Shown here: positions 33,690 to 43,170 of the stretch, one piece after another
Position numbering within the stretch: the stretch's first letter is position 1
How the letters are laid out: each line of letters starts with the position of its first letter
Source: Bog-756 sp963839925
GTDB taxonomy: Bacteria; Actinomycetota; Acidimicrobiia; Acidimicrobiales; RAAP-2
Reading direction: 5' to 3'
DNA length: 64,000 bases
NCBI GenBank assembly: GCA_963839925.1
Contig: CAWIWV010000001.1
Location: 434,001 to 498,000 of the forward strand
Position numbers and translations under genes: made by a program
The notes under the pieces: generated by a model
What the model saw: only the letters and a program-made list of their open reading frames with translations
The model's database searches: none
What the model was told of the DNA's origin: nothing

Positions 33690-34571
33690 GTGTCCGGACC
33701 GGGGAGCTTCGTCGAACCAAGCGGTAAGGTCACGAACGTGATCGCCCAGGAGATGGCTCCCGCCTCTTTCGGCTCGTGGGACGAGCTGCTTGGCGCCATC
33801 GCTTCGACCGCGCCGGACGGCATGCAGGAGCAGGCCCGCTCGATCGCCGTCGCTGCTCTCGACCCGACCGCGTTCGGCCCGGCGAGGTCCGACGCGGTGA
33901 CCTTCGCCGAGCAGATGGTCGTCGATGTGGCCTCGATCACGCCCGACCTCCGGATTACCGGTCTCACCGAGCTCGGTGCCGACGCCCCGACGTTTGTCCT
34001 CGCCGTCTGGACTGAGGACATGATGCTCCGGGCCGACGCCGCCTGGCGGGAGATGTTCGACGAAGGATGGGAACGGAGTCAGACCCCAGCTCAGGTGGAT
34101 CTGTGGGCGGCTCACGAGCGGTTCCTCCTCGAAGTGGCAAAGCTGTCCGCCCTCGACCCGGTCACTTCCGAGTTGGTCAGGTTGCGCGGAGCGAGAGCCC
34201 ATGCGTGCCGGCTCTGCCAGTCCCGCCGCAATGTGACGGCAATCGATCTGGCCGGTGGTGCGGAGCTGTTCGAGGAGCGAGATCCAGCGGGTATCTCGGA
34301 CACTCAGCGTCTGGCTCTGGAGGTCGTTGACACCTTTGTCTGGCAGCCGACCCGATGGCCGCCCGGCCTCGGGGAACAGGTGCTGGACGCGTTGGGTCCC
34401 GCCGCCAGCACCGAGCTGATCCTCGACATCATCCGGAATGCGGCCAACAAGATCGCCGTCGCCTTCGGCGTGGACGCCCCGCAGGTCGAGACCGGCGTCG
34501 AGTACTACGACATCGACGAGTCGACCGGTGAGCTGCGGTACGACGTTCGCCCGCTCAGGACCAACACCTAA
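33690..34571 (+). CDS. Carboxymuconolactone-decarboxylase-like protein, 293 aa
   Basis: Two CMD/AhpD-like halves: an N-terminal one around MQEQARSIAVAALDPTAFGP and a C-terminal one with RLRGARAHACRLCQSRRNVT, where CRLC is the CxxC pair. Longer than ordinary CMD proteins, as in some peroxidase-related actinobacterial proteins. The start could be GTG 33690 or GTG 33738; neither has a strong ribosome binding site. Cytoplasmic. Confidence 0.8.
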   Translation: MSGPGSFVEPSGKVTNVIAQEMAPASFGSWDELLGAIASTAPDGMQEQARSIAVAALDPTAFGPARSDAVTFAEQMVVDVASITPDLRITGLTELGADAPTFVLAVWTEDMMLRADAAWREMFDEGWERSQTPAQVDLWAAHERFLLEVAKLSALDPVTSELVRLRGARAHACRLCQSRRNVTAIDLAGGAELFEERDPAGISDTQRLALEVVDTFVWQPTRWPPGLGEQVLDALGPAASTELILDIIRNAANKIAVAFGVDAPQVETGVEYYDIDESTGELRYDVRPLRTNT

Positions 34572-34579
34572 GCCTCGAG

Positions 34580-34849
34580 TTGTGGCGGGATCACGAGGAA
34601 CGCTCTTCTCCTTCGAGCAGCTGCTCGAGCTCCTTCCGCTGGTGGGCTCTGAACCGGTTCTGGGCTCCTGTCGGCACCGGCGTGGTTCCGGACCAGGAAG
34701 TCCAGTTTCTGAGCGAGTACCTCTTCGCCGGCGCCGACGGGAAGGCGGTCGCCGACCGGATCGATCGCCGGGTGGATTCTCTCCCGGGACTCAACGGCCT
34801 GCACCTGCTCGGCAGAACCGTCTCGGTGGCCTCGATCGGCATGGACTGA
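34580..34849 (+). CDS. Doubtful small protein, 89 aa
   Basis: The second half (TGVVPDQEVQFLSEYLFAGA then LPGLNGLHLLGRTVSVASIG) has strong GC bias in third codon positions and looks coding; the first half (SSPSSSCSSSF) does not. A minus-strand frame ending in RAHQRKELEQLLEGEERSS competes in the same place. The stretch 34572-34936 has no other content I can see. Confidence 0.3.
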   Translation: MWRDHEERSSPSSSCSSSFRWWALNRFWAPVGTGVVPDQEVQFLSEYLFAGADGKAVADRIDRRVDSLPGLNGLHLLGRTVSVASIGMD

Positions 34850-34936
34850 CCACCCCGGGGCGAGGTATGAGTAGGGGGCAAGGCCGCTGGGATCTGGCAG
34901 CCGTTCACGGCCGAGGAGAGCAAAGCGAGGGAACGA

Positions 34937-35428
34937 ATGTCCGACAAGATGACGACTTGTTTGTGGTTCGATCACGCCAAGGCTCGTGAGGCGGCCGAGT
35001 TCTACGCCGAGACCTTTCCCGACAGCCACGTCGACACGGTCAATGTGGCACCGTCGGAGTACCCGGGCGGATCGTCGGGGACCGAGCTCACCGTCGAGTT
35101 CACCGTGCTCGGCAGACCGTTCGTCGGCCTGAACGGAGGGCCGGATTTCGCTCCGAATCAGGCGGTCAGCTTCATAGTGCTGACCGACGACCAGTCCGAG
35201 ACCGACCGCTATTGGAATGCGATCGTCGACAACGGCGGGGAAGCAAGCCAGTGCGGCTGGTGCACGGACCGGTGGGGCTTCTCGTGGCAGATCACCCCCC
35301 GCGCGTTGCTGGAAGCGATGAGAAGTGAGGACAGGGCGGGGGCCAAGCGTGCGATGGATGCAATGATGACGATGCAGAAGATCGACATCGCCGTGATCGA
35401 GCGCGCGTTCCAATCTCCCGCCGGCTAA
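34937..35428 (+). CDS. PhnB-like VOC protein (3-demethylubiquinone methyltransferase fold)
   Basis: 163 aa. MTTCLWFDHAKAREAAEFYA followed by SGTELTVEFTVLGRPFVGLN and NGGEASQCGWCTDRWGFSWQ, which are the hallmarks of the PhnB/3-dmu-9_3-mt VOC group. Despite the name these proteins are not shown to be methyltransferases. ATG preceded by GCGAGGGAACGA. The sulfatase gene starts 30 bases downstream, same strand. Confidence 0.9.
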   Translation: MSDKMTTCLWFDHAKAREAAEFYAETFPDSHVDTVNVAPSEYPGGSSGTELTVEFTVLGRPFVGLNGGPDFAPNQAVSFIVLTDDQSETDRYWNAIVDNGGEASQCGWCTDRWGFSWQITPRALLEAMRSEDRAGAKRAMDAMMTMQKIDIAVIERAFQSPAG

Positions 35429-35457
35429 CACCGACCAGACAGGGGGAGTGGACGCAC

Positions 35458-37752
35458 ATGGAGTTCTTGGGGAAGATCGGCAACGACTGGCGCGATTCGG
35501 AGCCGTGGTGGCCGCCACTGCCCACACCGCCCGCTGGTGCGCCCAATGTGGTGCTCATCGTGCTCGACGACGTCGGATTCGCGCAGCTCGGCTGTTACGG
35601 GTCCGACATCGAGACTCCGCACATCGACTCGGTCGCCGCTGAGGGCGTGCGCCTGACCAACTTCCACACCACCGCGCTGTGCTCGCCGACCCGGGCCTGT
35701 CTGCTGACCGGGCGGAACCACCATCGGAGCGGCATGGGTCGGGTCGCCGATCTGGCCACCGGATTCCCCGGTTACTGGGGGCGACCACCGCGTGAGAACG
35801 GCTTCCTTTCGGAGATGCTGCGAGCCAACGGCTATGCCACCTACGCGGTGGGGAAGTGGCACCTGAGTCCCGAGGGCGAGACCAACATGGCGAACTCGCG
35901 GGCGACCTGGCCCCTCGGACGCGGCTTCGATCGCTGGTACGGCTTCCACGGTGGCGAGACCCACCAGTTCGTGCCCGCGCTCTACCACGACAACCACGCG
36001 GTTCGTCCGCCGCGCTCACTCGACGAGGGGTACCACTTGAGCGCGGACCTGGCCGACCGCGCCATCGAGTACCTCGGCGATCTGCGGGCGGTGGACGACG
36101 AGCTTCCCTACTTTCTGTACTTCGCCACCGGGGCCTGCCACTCGCCTCACCAGGCACCCGCAGAGTGGATCAAGCGCTACGAGGGTCGGTTCGCCGAGGG
36201 GTGGGACGCCTGGCGTGAGAAGACCTTCGCCCGCCAGCTCGCCGCGGGCGTCGTCCCCGAGGGCACCGTCCTCACCCCTCGCCCACCGTGGGTTCCCGCA
36301 TGGGACAGCCTCGGGGAACGGGAACGGATCCTCGCCGAACGCTTCATGGAGTGCTTCGCCGCCTTCTTGTCCTACACCGACGAACAGATCGGCAGGCTGC
36401 TGGCGTTCATCGAAGAAGTGGGGGACGCAGACAACACGGTGGTGATGATCGTCTCGGACAACGGCGCCAGTTCGGAGGGGGGCAAGGAGGGCACGATCAA
36501 CGAGGGCCGCATGTCGAACTTCGAGGGCGCCGGCATCAGTGAGATGTTCGCCCGGCGCGACGAGATCGGTGGACCGAACATCCACAACAACTACCCCTGG
36601 GGCTGGACGATGGCCGGCAACACCCCGTTCAAGCGCTGGAAGCGAGAGGTCCACGAAGGCGGGGTGGCCGATCCCTGCATCGTCCGCCTGCCACCCCCAC
36701 TGCGGGATCCCGAGGGCCGCGGGGTCCGGAGGCAGTTCGCGCACGCGGTCGACATCACCCCGACCGTCCTCGAGCTGGTGGGCGTCTCGCCACCCGCCGA
36801 GATCGACGGCATCGCCCAGTCGCACCTCGACGGCACCAGCTTCGCGTACCTGTTGGGTGCGGGAGGCGAGAAGCAGGCCGGTCGGCATCTGACCCAGCAC
36901 TTCGAGATGCTCGGTTCCCGTGCCATCTACCACGATGGATGGAAGGCGGTGACCTATCACCCGGTCGGTCCGGTCTACGACGACGGACTCCGGGCGAACG
37001 CACCGTGGGACGACGACATCTGGGAGCTGTACCACGTGACCGATGACGTGTCGGAGTCGAACGACCGTGCCGCGGAGTTTCCCGAGAAGGTCGAAGAGCT
37101 GGTGGCCCTCTGGTGGGAAGAGGCGCGCAAGAACGACGTGCTTCCCCTCGACAATCGGGTGCTCAACGTGATCGTGCACAAGCACGATCACCGACGTCCC
37201 CAGGCGACCTACCGCTACTTCCAGGGAGGAGCTCCCGTTCCCGAGTGGGTGGCGGTCGATGTTCGCAACCGTTCGCACGCCATCGAGATCACCGTCGATG
37301 TACCCGAGGGCGTCGTGCCGTCAGGAACCCTCCTGGCGCTCGGCTGCTCGCTGGGTGGTTGGTCCTTCCATCTGCTCGACGGCCGACTGCGATACCTGCA
37401 CAATCTGCACGGCAAGCGCCTCTATGAGGTGGTGTCCGAGACGACCTTGGGTGCGGGTCGACACGAGGTGGCGTTCCGCTTCGAAAAGGACGAAGCGTTG
37501 GGGGGTCAGGCGACGTTGCTCCAGGACGGGGTTGTCGTCGGCACAGGCGAGGTGGAGCGCTTCACCCCGGTCGCGTTCAATGAGGTGATGATCGGGCTCA
37601 CCTGCGGCTACGAATGGGGACCCGCAGTCGGACCCGACTACGAGGCGCCGTTCACCTTCAACGGCACCATCGAACGGGCGGAAGTGTCTGCCACCGGACC
37701 GATCGTGCGGGATCCGGTGGCCGAGGTGGCAAACATCCTCGCGTCGCAGTAG
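35458..37752 (+). CDS. Arylsulfatase (type I, formylglycine-dependent)
   Basis: 764 aa, longer than a basic sulfatase. VVLIVLDDVGFAQLGCYG binds the metal; LCSPTRACLLTGRN holds the C-x-P-x-R site whose Cys75 is converted to formylglycine; VGKWHLSP and VSDNGAS contain further active-site residues. The C-terminal 150 residues form a beta-sandwich typical of PF00884 arylsulfatases of this size. No signal peptide, so cytoplasmic, and the maturation enzyme is not in the window. Hydrolyses sulfate esters, substrate unknown. Confidence 0.93.
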   Translation: MEFLGKIGNDWRDSEPWWPPLPTPPAGAPNVVLIVLDDVGFAQLGCYGSDIETPHIDSVAAEGVRLTNFHTTALCSPTRACLLTGRNHHRSGMGRVADLATGFPGYWGRPPRENGFLSEMLRANGYATYAVGKWHLSPEGETNMANSRATWPLGRGFDRWYGFHGGETHQFVPALYHDNHAVRPPRSLDEGYHLSADLADRAIEYLGDLRAVDDELPYFLYFATGACHSPHQAPAEWIKRYEGRFAEGWDAWREKTFARQLAAGVVPEGTVLTPRPPWVPAWDSLGERERILAERFMECFAAFLSYTDEQIGRLLAFIEEVGDADNTVVMIVSDNGASSEGGKEGTINEGRMSNFEGAGISEMFARRDEIGGPNIHNNYPWGWTMAGNTPFKRWKREVHEGGVADPCIVRLPPPLRDPEGRGVRRQFAHAVDITPTVLELVGVSPPAEIDGIAQSHLDGTSFAYLLGAGGEKQAGRHLTQHFEMLGSRAIYHDGWKAVTYHPVGPVYDDGLRANAPWDDDIWELYHVTDDVSESNDRAAEFPEKVEELVALWWEEARKNDVLPLDNRVLNVIVHKHDHRRPQATYRYFQGGAPVPEWVAVDVRNRSHAIEITVDVPEGVVPSGTLLALGCSLGGWSFHLLDGRLRYLHNLHGKRLYEVVSETTLGAGRHEVAFRFEKDEALGGQATLLQDGVVVGTGEVERFTPVAFNEVMIGLTCGYEWGPAVGPDYEAPFTFNGTIERAEVSATGPIVRDPVAEVANILASQ

Positions 37753-37773
37753 CCCACGCACAGACAACAAGGT

Positions 37774-37787
37774 GTGACCATCGGCCC
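37774..37787 (+). promoter_or_regulatory. DosR-like box upstream of CoADR-rhodanese gene
   Basis: GTGACCATCGGCCC followed by TAG, about 11 of 14 matches, centred 77 bases before the ATG at 37858. Confidence 0.45.
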
Positions 37788-37857
37788 TAGTTCCTGGCGC
37801 CCTGAGGTCGGACCATGGGGGGATGGGCTTCGCGGCAGGACAACGGAGACGGTCGAA

Positions 37858-39525
37858 ATGACTGTCGGGCGCCGGATCGTGATCGTCGGAGGTGTGGCAG
37901 GGGGGATGTCAGCGGCGACCCGCCTACGCCGGCTCGACGAAGATGCCTCGATCGTAGTGCTCGAGCGTTCGGGCCACGTGTCCTACGCCAACTGCGGACT
38001 GCCCTACTTCGTCGGTGGCGTGATCGAGGACGAAGAGGATCTTCTGCTGCAGACTCCCGAACGGCTTTTCGAGCGCTTTCGCCTCGATGTCCGAGTCGGG
38101 GCCGAAGTCGTCGCCATTGACCCGTCTGCTCACGAGGTCACCGTGCGGCCGACCGGCGGTGGTGCCGAAACGACACTCCCTTATGACGCACTCATCCTGA
38201 GCCCGGGCGCCGCCCCGGTGCGACCGCCACTGCCCGGTTTCGACCGTGTCCAGGTGCTGCGCACAGTGGAGGATGCCGAGCATCTCGCGCAGGCCGCCAG
38301 CCGTGCGCCGGGCACCGCGGTGGTGATCGGCGCGGGATTCGTCGGGCTGGAGACTGCAGAGAACCTCGCGCACCGAGGAATCACGACCACGGTGGTCGAG
38401 ATGGCAGACCAGGTGCTCACGCCGCTCGACCCCGAGATGGCGGTGCTGGTCGCGGCCGAGCTCGTGAGGAACGGCGTGGAGGTGGTCACGGGATCAGGAG
38501 TGAAGGAGGTCACCGACAGTGGCGTCCTTCTGACCGACGGCCGTACCCTCGCCGGGGAGGTCGTCGTAGCCGCGATCGGAGTGCGGCCCGACGTTCGGCT
38601 TGCCCAGATGGCGGGGCTGACACTCGGTCAGCGGGGCGGTATCGCTGTCGACACCGCGGGGCGGACCAGTGATCCCGACATCTACGCGGTAGGCGACGCG
38701 GTCGAGAAGGCGGACTCGGTCGGCGGTGAGGGCTCTCTCATCGCGTTGGCCAACATCGCCAACCGCCAGGGACGCCGGGCGGCTGACGCCATCTGTGGTC
38801 TGCCGGTGCGGCCCGTACCGTCCCAGGGTACGGCCATCGTGAAGGTCTTCGGGCTCACGGCCGCCCTCACTGGCTGGAACGAGAGGCGACTGCTGGCCGG
38901 TGGTCGGCGCTACCGGGTCATCCACTCCCATCCGATGAGTCATGCGGGCTACTACCCGGGCGCTGAACCGATGGCCCTCAAGCTCCTCTTCGACCCCGAC
39001 GACGGCACAATTCTGGGCGCTCAGGCTGTGGGGCGAACGGGAGTGGACAAGCGGATCGACGTGCTGGCCACCGCCATGGCCGCAGGCTTGCGTGCCGATG
39101 CCCTCGCCGACATCGAGCTGGCCTACGCGCCGCCGTTCTCCTCCGCGAAGGACCCGGTCAACATGCTGGGCTACATGGCGGAAAACTTGATGTCGGGAGA
39201 GTGCGACGTGGTGGAGCCTGCCGAGGTCGCCGGGCTGGCAGCGGAAGGCTGGACGTTGCTCGACGTGCGCAGTCGTGACGAGCATCGGTCGGGAGCCATC
39301 CCCGGCAGCGTGAACGTACCGCTCGACTCGTTGCGCGAACTGCTGCCGACGTTGGGCGGCGGCCGGTTTCTCGTCTACTGCCAGGTGGGCCAGCGAGGCC
39401 ATACCGCCACGATGCTCCTCCACGAGCTCGGAAGGGTGGCGCGCAACCTCGATGGCGGCTATGCCACCTGGATCGCTGCGGAGGCGGCGCTGGCGCAGGA
39501 GCCACGAGGCCTGGTCGACGGCTAG
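37858..39525 (+). CDS. CoA-disulfide reductase / NADH oxidase with C-terminal rhodanese domain
   Basis: 555 aa. N-terminal FAD site IVIVGGVAGGMSAATRLRRL, redox Cys46 in YANCGLPYFVGG (single-cysteine CoADR type), NAD(P) site VVIGAGFVGLETAENL, FAD-binding DIYAVGDAVE, dimerisation domain to about residue 450, then a rhodanese domain with active Cys508 in VYCQVGQRGHT. CoADR-rhodanese fusions reduce CoA disulfides, polysulfides or persulfides, linking to thiol and sulfur stress. The ATG at 37858 is preceded by GGAG; a DosR-like box is upstream. Its stop overlaps the convergent peptidase by four bases. Confidence 0.92.
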   Translation: MTVGRRIVIVGGVAGGMSAATRLRRLDEDASIVVLERSGHVSYANCGLPYFVGGVIEDEEDLLLQTPERLFERFRLDVRVGAEVVAIDPSAHEVTVRPTGGGAETTLPYDALILSPGAAPVRPPLPGFDRVQVLRTVEDAEHLAQAASRAPGTAVVIGAGFVGLETAENLAHRGITTTVVEMADQVLTPLDPEMAVLVAAELVRNGVEVVTGSGVKEVTDSGVLLTDGRTLAGEVVVAAIGVRPDVRLAQMAGLTLGQRGGIAVDTAGRTSDPDIYAVGDAVEKADSVGGEGSLIALANIANRQGRRAADAICGLPVRPVPSQGTAIVKVFGLTAALTGWNERRLLAGGRRYRVIHSHPMSHAGYYPGAEPMALKLLFDPDDGTILGAQAVGRTGVDKRIDVLATAMAAGLRADALADIELAYAPPFSSAKDPVNMLGYMAENLMSGECDVVEPAEVAGLAAEGWTLLDVRSRDEHRSGAIPGSVNVPLDSLRELLPTLGGGRFLVYCQVGQRGHTATMLLHELGRVARNLDGGYATWIAAEAALAQEPRGLVDG

Positions 39526-42443
39526 GTGGCGACCGCTCCTGACGGGCTCGATCTCACACCGGAACCGCGTGCGTTCTTCGCCTGCACCGAGCAGGTGTAG
39601 GTCTTGCCGCTGGTCAGCGACCCGACGACGATCGCCCCGGCAACCCCGCCCGAACGGGTGCCGGTGCCGGTTGCCCCATGATCGCTGGAGGAGCAGACCG
39701 CAGTCTGCTCCTCGATCACGCTGCCGTTGTTCGGACCGAGCTTGAACGAGACGCGGATCTTTCCCCCGACCACTGAGGCTGCGACGTCGGTGGGCGCTCC
39801 TGGCGATCCCTCGATGACCGCGTTCGATTGCGACGCGGATCCGGCGCCGATCGCGTTGGTCGCCCTGACCGCGCAGTGATAGGTCTTTCCGGTGTTCAGG
39901 GAGCCGACGGTGATCGGGGTGGCGCTGGAGCCGGCGTGAGACGCCGACCGGGTGGCGCCGTGGTTGCTCGACGTGCAGGTGACGCTGTAGCCGGTGATCG
40001 TGCTACCGCCGTTGGAAGGAGCGGTGAACGTCACCGTCGACGAACCCGTTCCCGACGTGCGCGCCAAGTCCGACGAGGCCTGCACCCCGGTGGGAGGACC
40101 CGGCACGACCGCCGCGAAGACCGCGTTGGATGATCTCGACGCAGCACCGGTTCCGAGGTTGCTGGTGGCCGACACGGTAAACGTGTAGCGGTCGTCGGGG
40201 GTCAGGCCGGTGATGGTGATGGGGCTGGAGGACCCGGTCTGCTGTTGGCCGCCGTTTGCCGAGTTGGTCTTGTCGGTTGCGGTGACCGTGTACGAGTTGA
40301 TCGCGCTGCCGCCGTCGGAGAACGGCGACGAGAAGCTCACCGTGGCTTTCCCGTTTCCCCCGACCGCGCTCACGACGCGAGGGGGACCGGGTGTGGTCGG
40401 GGCTGGACAGAGATTCGTAGAGAGGGCTGCTGCCTGGGGGGTCCCGAGTCCGGTGGCCATGTCGTAGCCGGTCGTCGCCGGGTAGGTGCCGCCATAGATG
40501 CCCAGCACGTCGTTGTTGCCCTGGGTGACGTCGATGAGATCCCCCGGATCGTTCGCTGCGATCTGGTAGAGGGCAGGATTCGCGAAGCCGACGGTTCCGG
40601 TGCCGCACTCGCTGTCGATGAGGTCGACCACCGACGCCCACAGCGGGCTTGCTGCTGAAGTCCCGCCGGAGACCACCCAACCCCCGATCGATTTCTGGTA
40701 CATGGGATACCCGGTCTGGCCATCCGCGTCCGCCGAGACATCGGGAACCTCTCTGCAGTCGGTCCCACCCGCCGCATGACACGGGGTGCCGCTCGAGTAG
40801 CTGCTGATGACCCCCGGCGTGGCAGACGTCTGGTACCAGGGCATCGTCCAGATGCTCGAGATGCCGCCCCCGCTTGCGCCTTCCGGAACGTTCGGGTCGT
40901 CTTCGCACGGCTCCGGATAGAAGTCGCATCCCTCGTTCCAGACGTTCTCGTAGAGAGTCGTCTGGTGGTCAGTGTCCACGTACGCCTCTGCCGAGTTGGT
41001 GGTACCTCCGACCGCGGTCACGTAGGGGTCGGCGGCGGGGAAGCTGACCCCGAGGGAGTTCGGGTCGTAGCCCAGCTGCTCGCAGCTTTCGGAGCCGGTG
41101 TCCCCCGAGGCGACGAACAGACTCTGACCCTGGGCGGCCGCCTGCTGGGCGAGCGCATCCCACGAGTTGAAGATCGGATCGCCGAACAGCTTGGTGGTCC
41201 CTGCTTCACAGAGTCCGTAGCTCACGCTGATCACCTGCGACGAGTCACCGTCGACGATCGCTTTCAACACGTTGATGAGCTCGGTGTTGAAGGCATCGGT
41301 CTCATTGCCCTCGTACACCTGGATGTGGGTACCGGGAGCCAACCCCGCCAGCACTTCGATGTCCAAGGTGGCCTCAGGGTTGGGCTCGGTCACACCCGGC
41401 CCCCCGTCGACCGGGACTGCCTTGACGCTCGCACTCGTCTTGTAGCACGACTGGTAAGTGGAGATGTCGCTGGCCGAGTAGCCACCAACCTCGAACAGAG
41501 CGGTGGAGGCGTTCGCTCCCAGGTCTCCTTCGCCGTACAACGGGTTGAGGTCGTAGTACCCGGCCATGACGTTGGCGAGGATCGGGTAGTAGAAGTCGTT
41601 GTCTTCCTGACTGTGGACGACGTTGACGACAGCGGAGCATGGATTGGGCCCACTCGCATGGGGGGCGAGTGCCGCCGGGGAAAGCTGCTTCTGGAGGCCC
41701 GCGCTGAGCGCGGAAGAACCGCCGGAAGAAGCGGCTGCTGCATCGCTGAGCACCGAAGACGGCCGGTCGGCCGCCGGCCGGGTCCCGGCTCCTCTTCGGG
41801 GTGTGGCACCACCCTCGGGAAGCATCTGATCGACACTGGAGAGCCCCAAAATGCCCTTCACGTACGGGGCGATGCTCGCCGGAACCAGTGGAGCGGTCGT
41901 ATTGGACAGCGCGACGCGGCCCGAGGCGAGGCGGACCTTTCGCACCGCGACGTGAAACACGGCGTCCGCCGTCGACACGGTGGCGGTGGCGGGGATGGAC
42001 ATCCTGTCCACGTCCGGCGATCCGATCTCGAGGCCCTCGTGGCTCAGGGTCGTCTTGATGAGCGACAAGGTCCGACTGGTTGCACCGAACGCGCGCCCGA
42101 ACTCAGCCGGCGTCACGTAGTCGTGATACCGGGGTTGCCCGGGGGTGGAGATCTCGCGGACGAAGGAGCGGAGAGCTGCCGGATCTCTCGGCCCCAAGAA
42201 CACCGACAGGTGGAGGACCTGGGTACTCGAGGCCGATCCGATGACGTGCGCGGCGCGGGGCAACGTCGGCGATATGCCCACAGCCACCATCGGACTTGCC
42301 GATGCGGCGGAGGCAGGAGCGGGATCTGTGGCGACCCCTGATCCGATGATGCTGAAGACGGTCGCCGCCAGAACGCCGACAGCTCCCAGCCGGACAACGC
42401 GTCGCATCACGAAACCCCTTTGGGGTACCCGATTCTCCGCCAT
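39522..42443 (-). CDS. Secreted S53 peptidase (kumamolisin-like) with three FN3 repeats
   Basis: 973 aa. Signal peptide, then a pro-kumamolisin activation domain (STPGQPRYHDYVTPAEFGRA) and the catalytic sedolisin domain with PEATLDIEVLAGLAPG (Glu/Asp) and SGGTSAASPLWASV (Ser). After about residue 690 three fibronectin-III-like repeats follow (PGPPRVVSAVGGN, PGPPTGVQASSDL, PGAPTDVAASVVG). Active at acidic pH in the family; exported. Start ATG 42443 has GGGAGG; an ATG 12 codons later (42407) follows AAAGGGG and is an alternative. Confidence 0.92.
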   Translation of the reverse strand: MAENRVPQRGFVMRRVVRLGAVGVLAATVFSIIGSGVATDPAPASAASASPMVAVGISPTLPRAAHVIGSASSTQVLHLSVFLGPRDPAALRSFVREISTPGQPRYHDYVTPAEFGRAFGATSRTLSLIKTTLSHEGLEIGSPDVDRMSIPATATVSTADAVFHVAVRKVRLASGRVALSNTTAPLVPASIAPYVKGILGLSSVDQMLPEGGATPRRGAGTRPAADRPSSVLSDAAAASSGGSSALSAGLQKQLSPAALAPHASGPNPCSAVVNVVHSQEDNDFYYPILANVMAGYYDLNPLYGEGDLGANASTALFEVGGYSASDISTYQSCYKTSASVKAVPVDGGPGVTEPNPEATLDIEVLAGLAPGTHIQVYEGNETDAFNTELINVLKAIVDGDSSQVISVSYGLCEAGTTKLFGDPIFNSWDALAQQAAAQGQSLFVASGDTGSESCEQLGYDPNSLGVSFPAADPYVTAVGGTTNSAEAYVDTDHQTTLYENVWNEGCDFYPEPCEDDPNVPEGASGGGISSIWTMPWYQTSATPGVISSYSSGTPCHAAGGTDCREVPDVSADADGQTGYPMYQKSIGGWVVSGGTSAASPLWASVVDLIDSECGTGTVGFANPALYQIAANDPGDLIDVTQGNNDVLGIYGGTYPATTGYDMATGLGTPQAAALSTNLCPAPTTPGPPRVVSAVGGNGKATVSFSSPFSDGGSAINSYTVTATDKTNSANGGQQQTGSSSPITITGLTPDDRYTFTVSATSNLGTGAASRSSNAVFAAVVPGPPTGVQASSDLARTSGTGSSTVTFTAPSNGGSTITGYSVTCTSSNHGATRSASHAGSSATPITVGSLNTGKTYHCAVRATNAIGAGSASQSNAVIEGSPGAPTDVAASVVGGKIRVSFKLGPNNGSVIEEQTAVCSSSDHGATGTGTRSGGVAGAIVVGSLTSGKTYTCSVQAKNARGSGVRSSPSGAVAT

Positions 42444-42550
42444 TCGTACAACCTCCCGCCCCACGGCTGACCTAGGCAACGTATCCCTGTGGTGCGCGAC
42501 GTGTCAACGGGCGGTCAGCGGCGGACCGGGTCGTCGGCGTCGCGGCCATC

Positions 42551-43039
42551 TCAGAGCTCTCTTTCGTAGACGTACATGAGGGGACCGGCGGGTCCACCTG
42601 AGCGATTGGAGAACCCGAAGCTCTCGTAGAGGGCACGGGCCTCGACATCGGGTTCGTCGACTCCGATGTCCATCGTTTCGGCTCCGCGTGTTCGGGCTTC
42701 ACCCAACGCGGCGCCCATGAGACTCCGTCCGATCCCGCGGCCCCGCAGATGGGGAACCACGTAGAGCTCGGCGAGGTAGCACTCCAAGCCGCGTTGCCAG
42801 ATCGAGAGACGGAACCGCAGGACCGCGAGCCCGTCGGGTTCGGCACCTGCGAGCAGTACCAGGGTGTCGCCTCCTTCGATGAGCAACCTGATCCGGTCGG
42901 CCAGCTCGGATGGCGGGGGTGTGGGCTCGTCGAACTCACGATTGAAGTCGTGGAGGAGACGGCCGATCGATTCGGCATCGCCCGCCCCGGCGACGCGTAC
43001 CGGCTGGTCGGAAGGCACCGGATGCTCAGCCTCGCCCAC
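42551..43039 (-). CDS. GNAT family N-acetyltransferase
   Basis: About 162 aa from GTG 43039. VRVAGAGDAESIGRLLHDFN opens the fold, ECYLAELYVVPHLRGRGIGR is the acetyl-CoA pyrophosphate loop (R-G-R-G-I-G), and ALYESFGFSNRS the C-terminal helix. The frame is open to 43171 but that part has no homology-like content and no ribosome binding site; the exact start is uncertain. Acceptor unknown. Divergent from the 43171 operon. Confidence 0.85.
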   Translation of the reverse strand: MGEAEHPVPSDQPVRVAGAGDAESIGRLLHDFNREFDEPTPPPSELADRIRLLIEGGDTLVLLAGAEPDGLAVLRFRLSIWQRGLECYLAELYVVPHLRGRGIGRSLMGAALGEARTRGAETMDIGVDEPDVEARALYESFGFSNRSGGPAGPLMYVYEREL

Positions 43040-43170
43040 GGCGTCCGACTCTAACCAGCGAGCAGCTCTTCGGAGCTCGAGATCTCGAATCTGCCTACTG
43101 ACAATGGGCCAGTGCGGCGACAAGAATCGGGGAGAGAGCTTGCTGCCGACAGCGTTCGGAGGACCGGCCA

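Noticed and set aside
35555..37278. Long minus-strand frames opposite the sulfatase
   Set aside because: Low-complexity shadows produced by GC bias; the plus strand has all sulfatase motifs.
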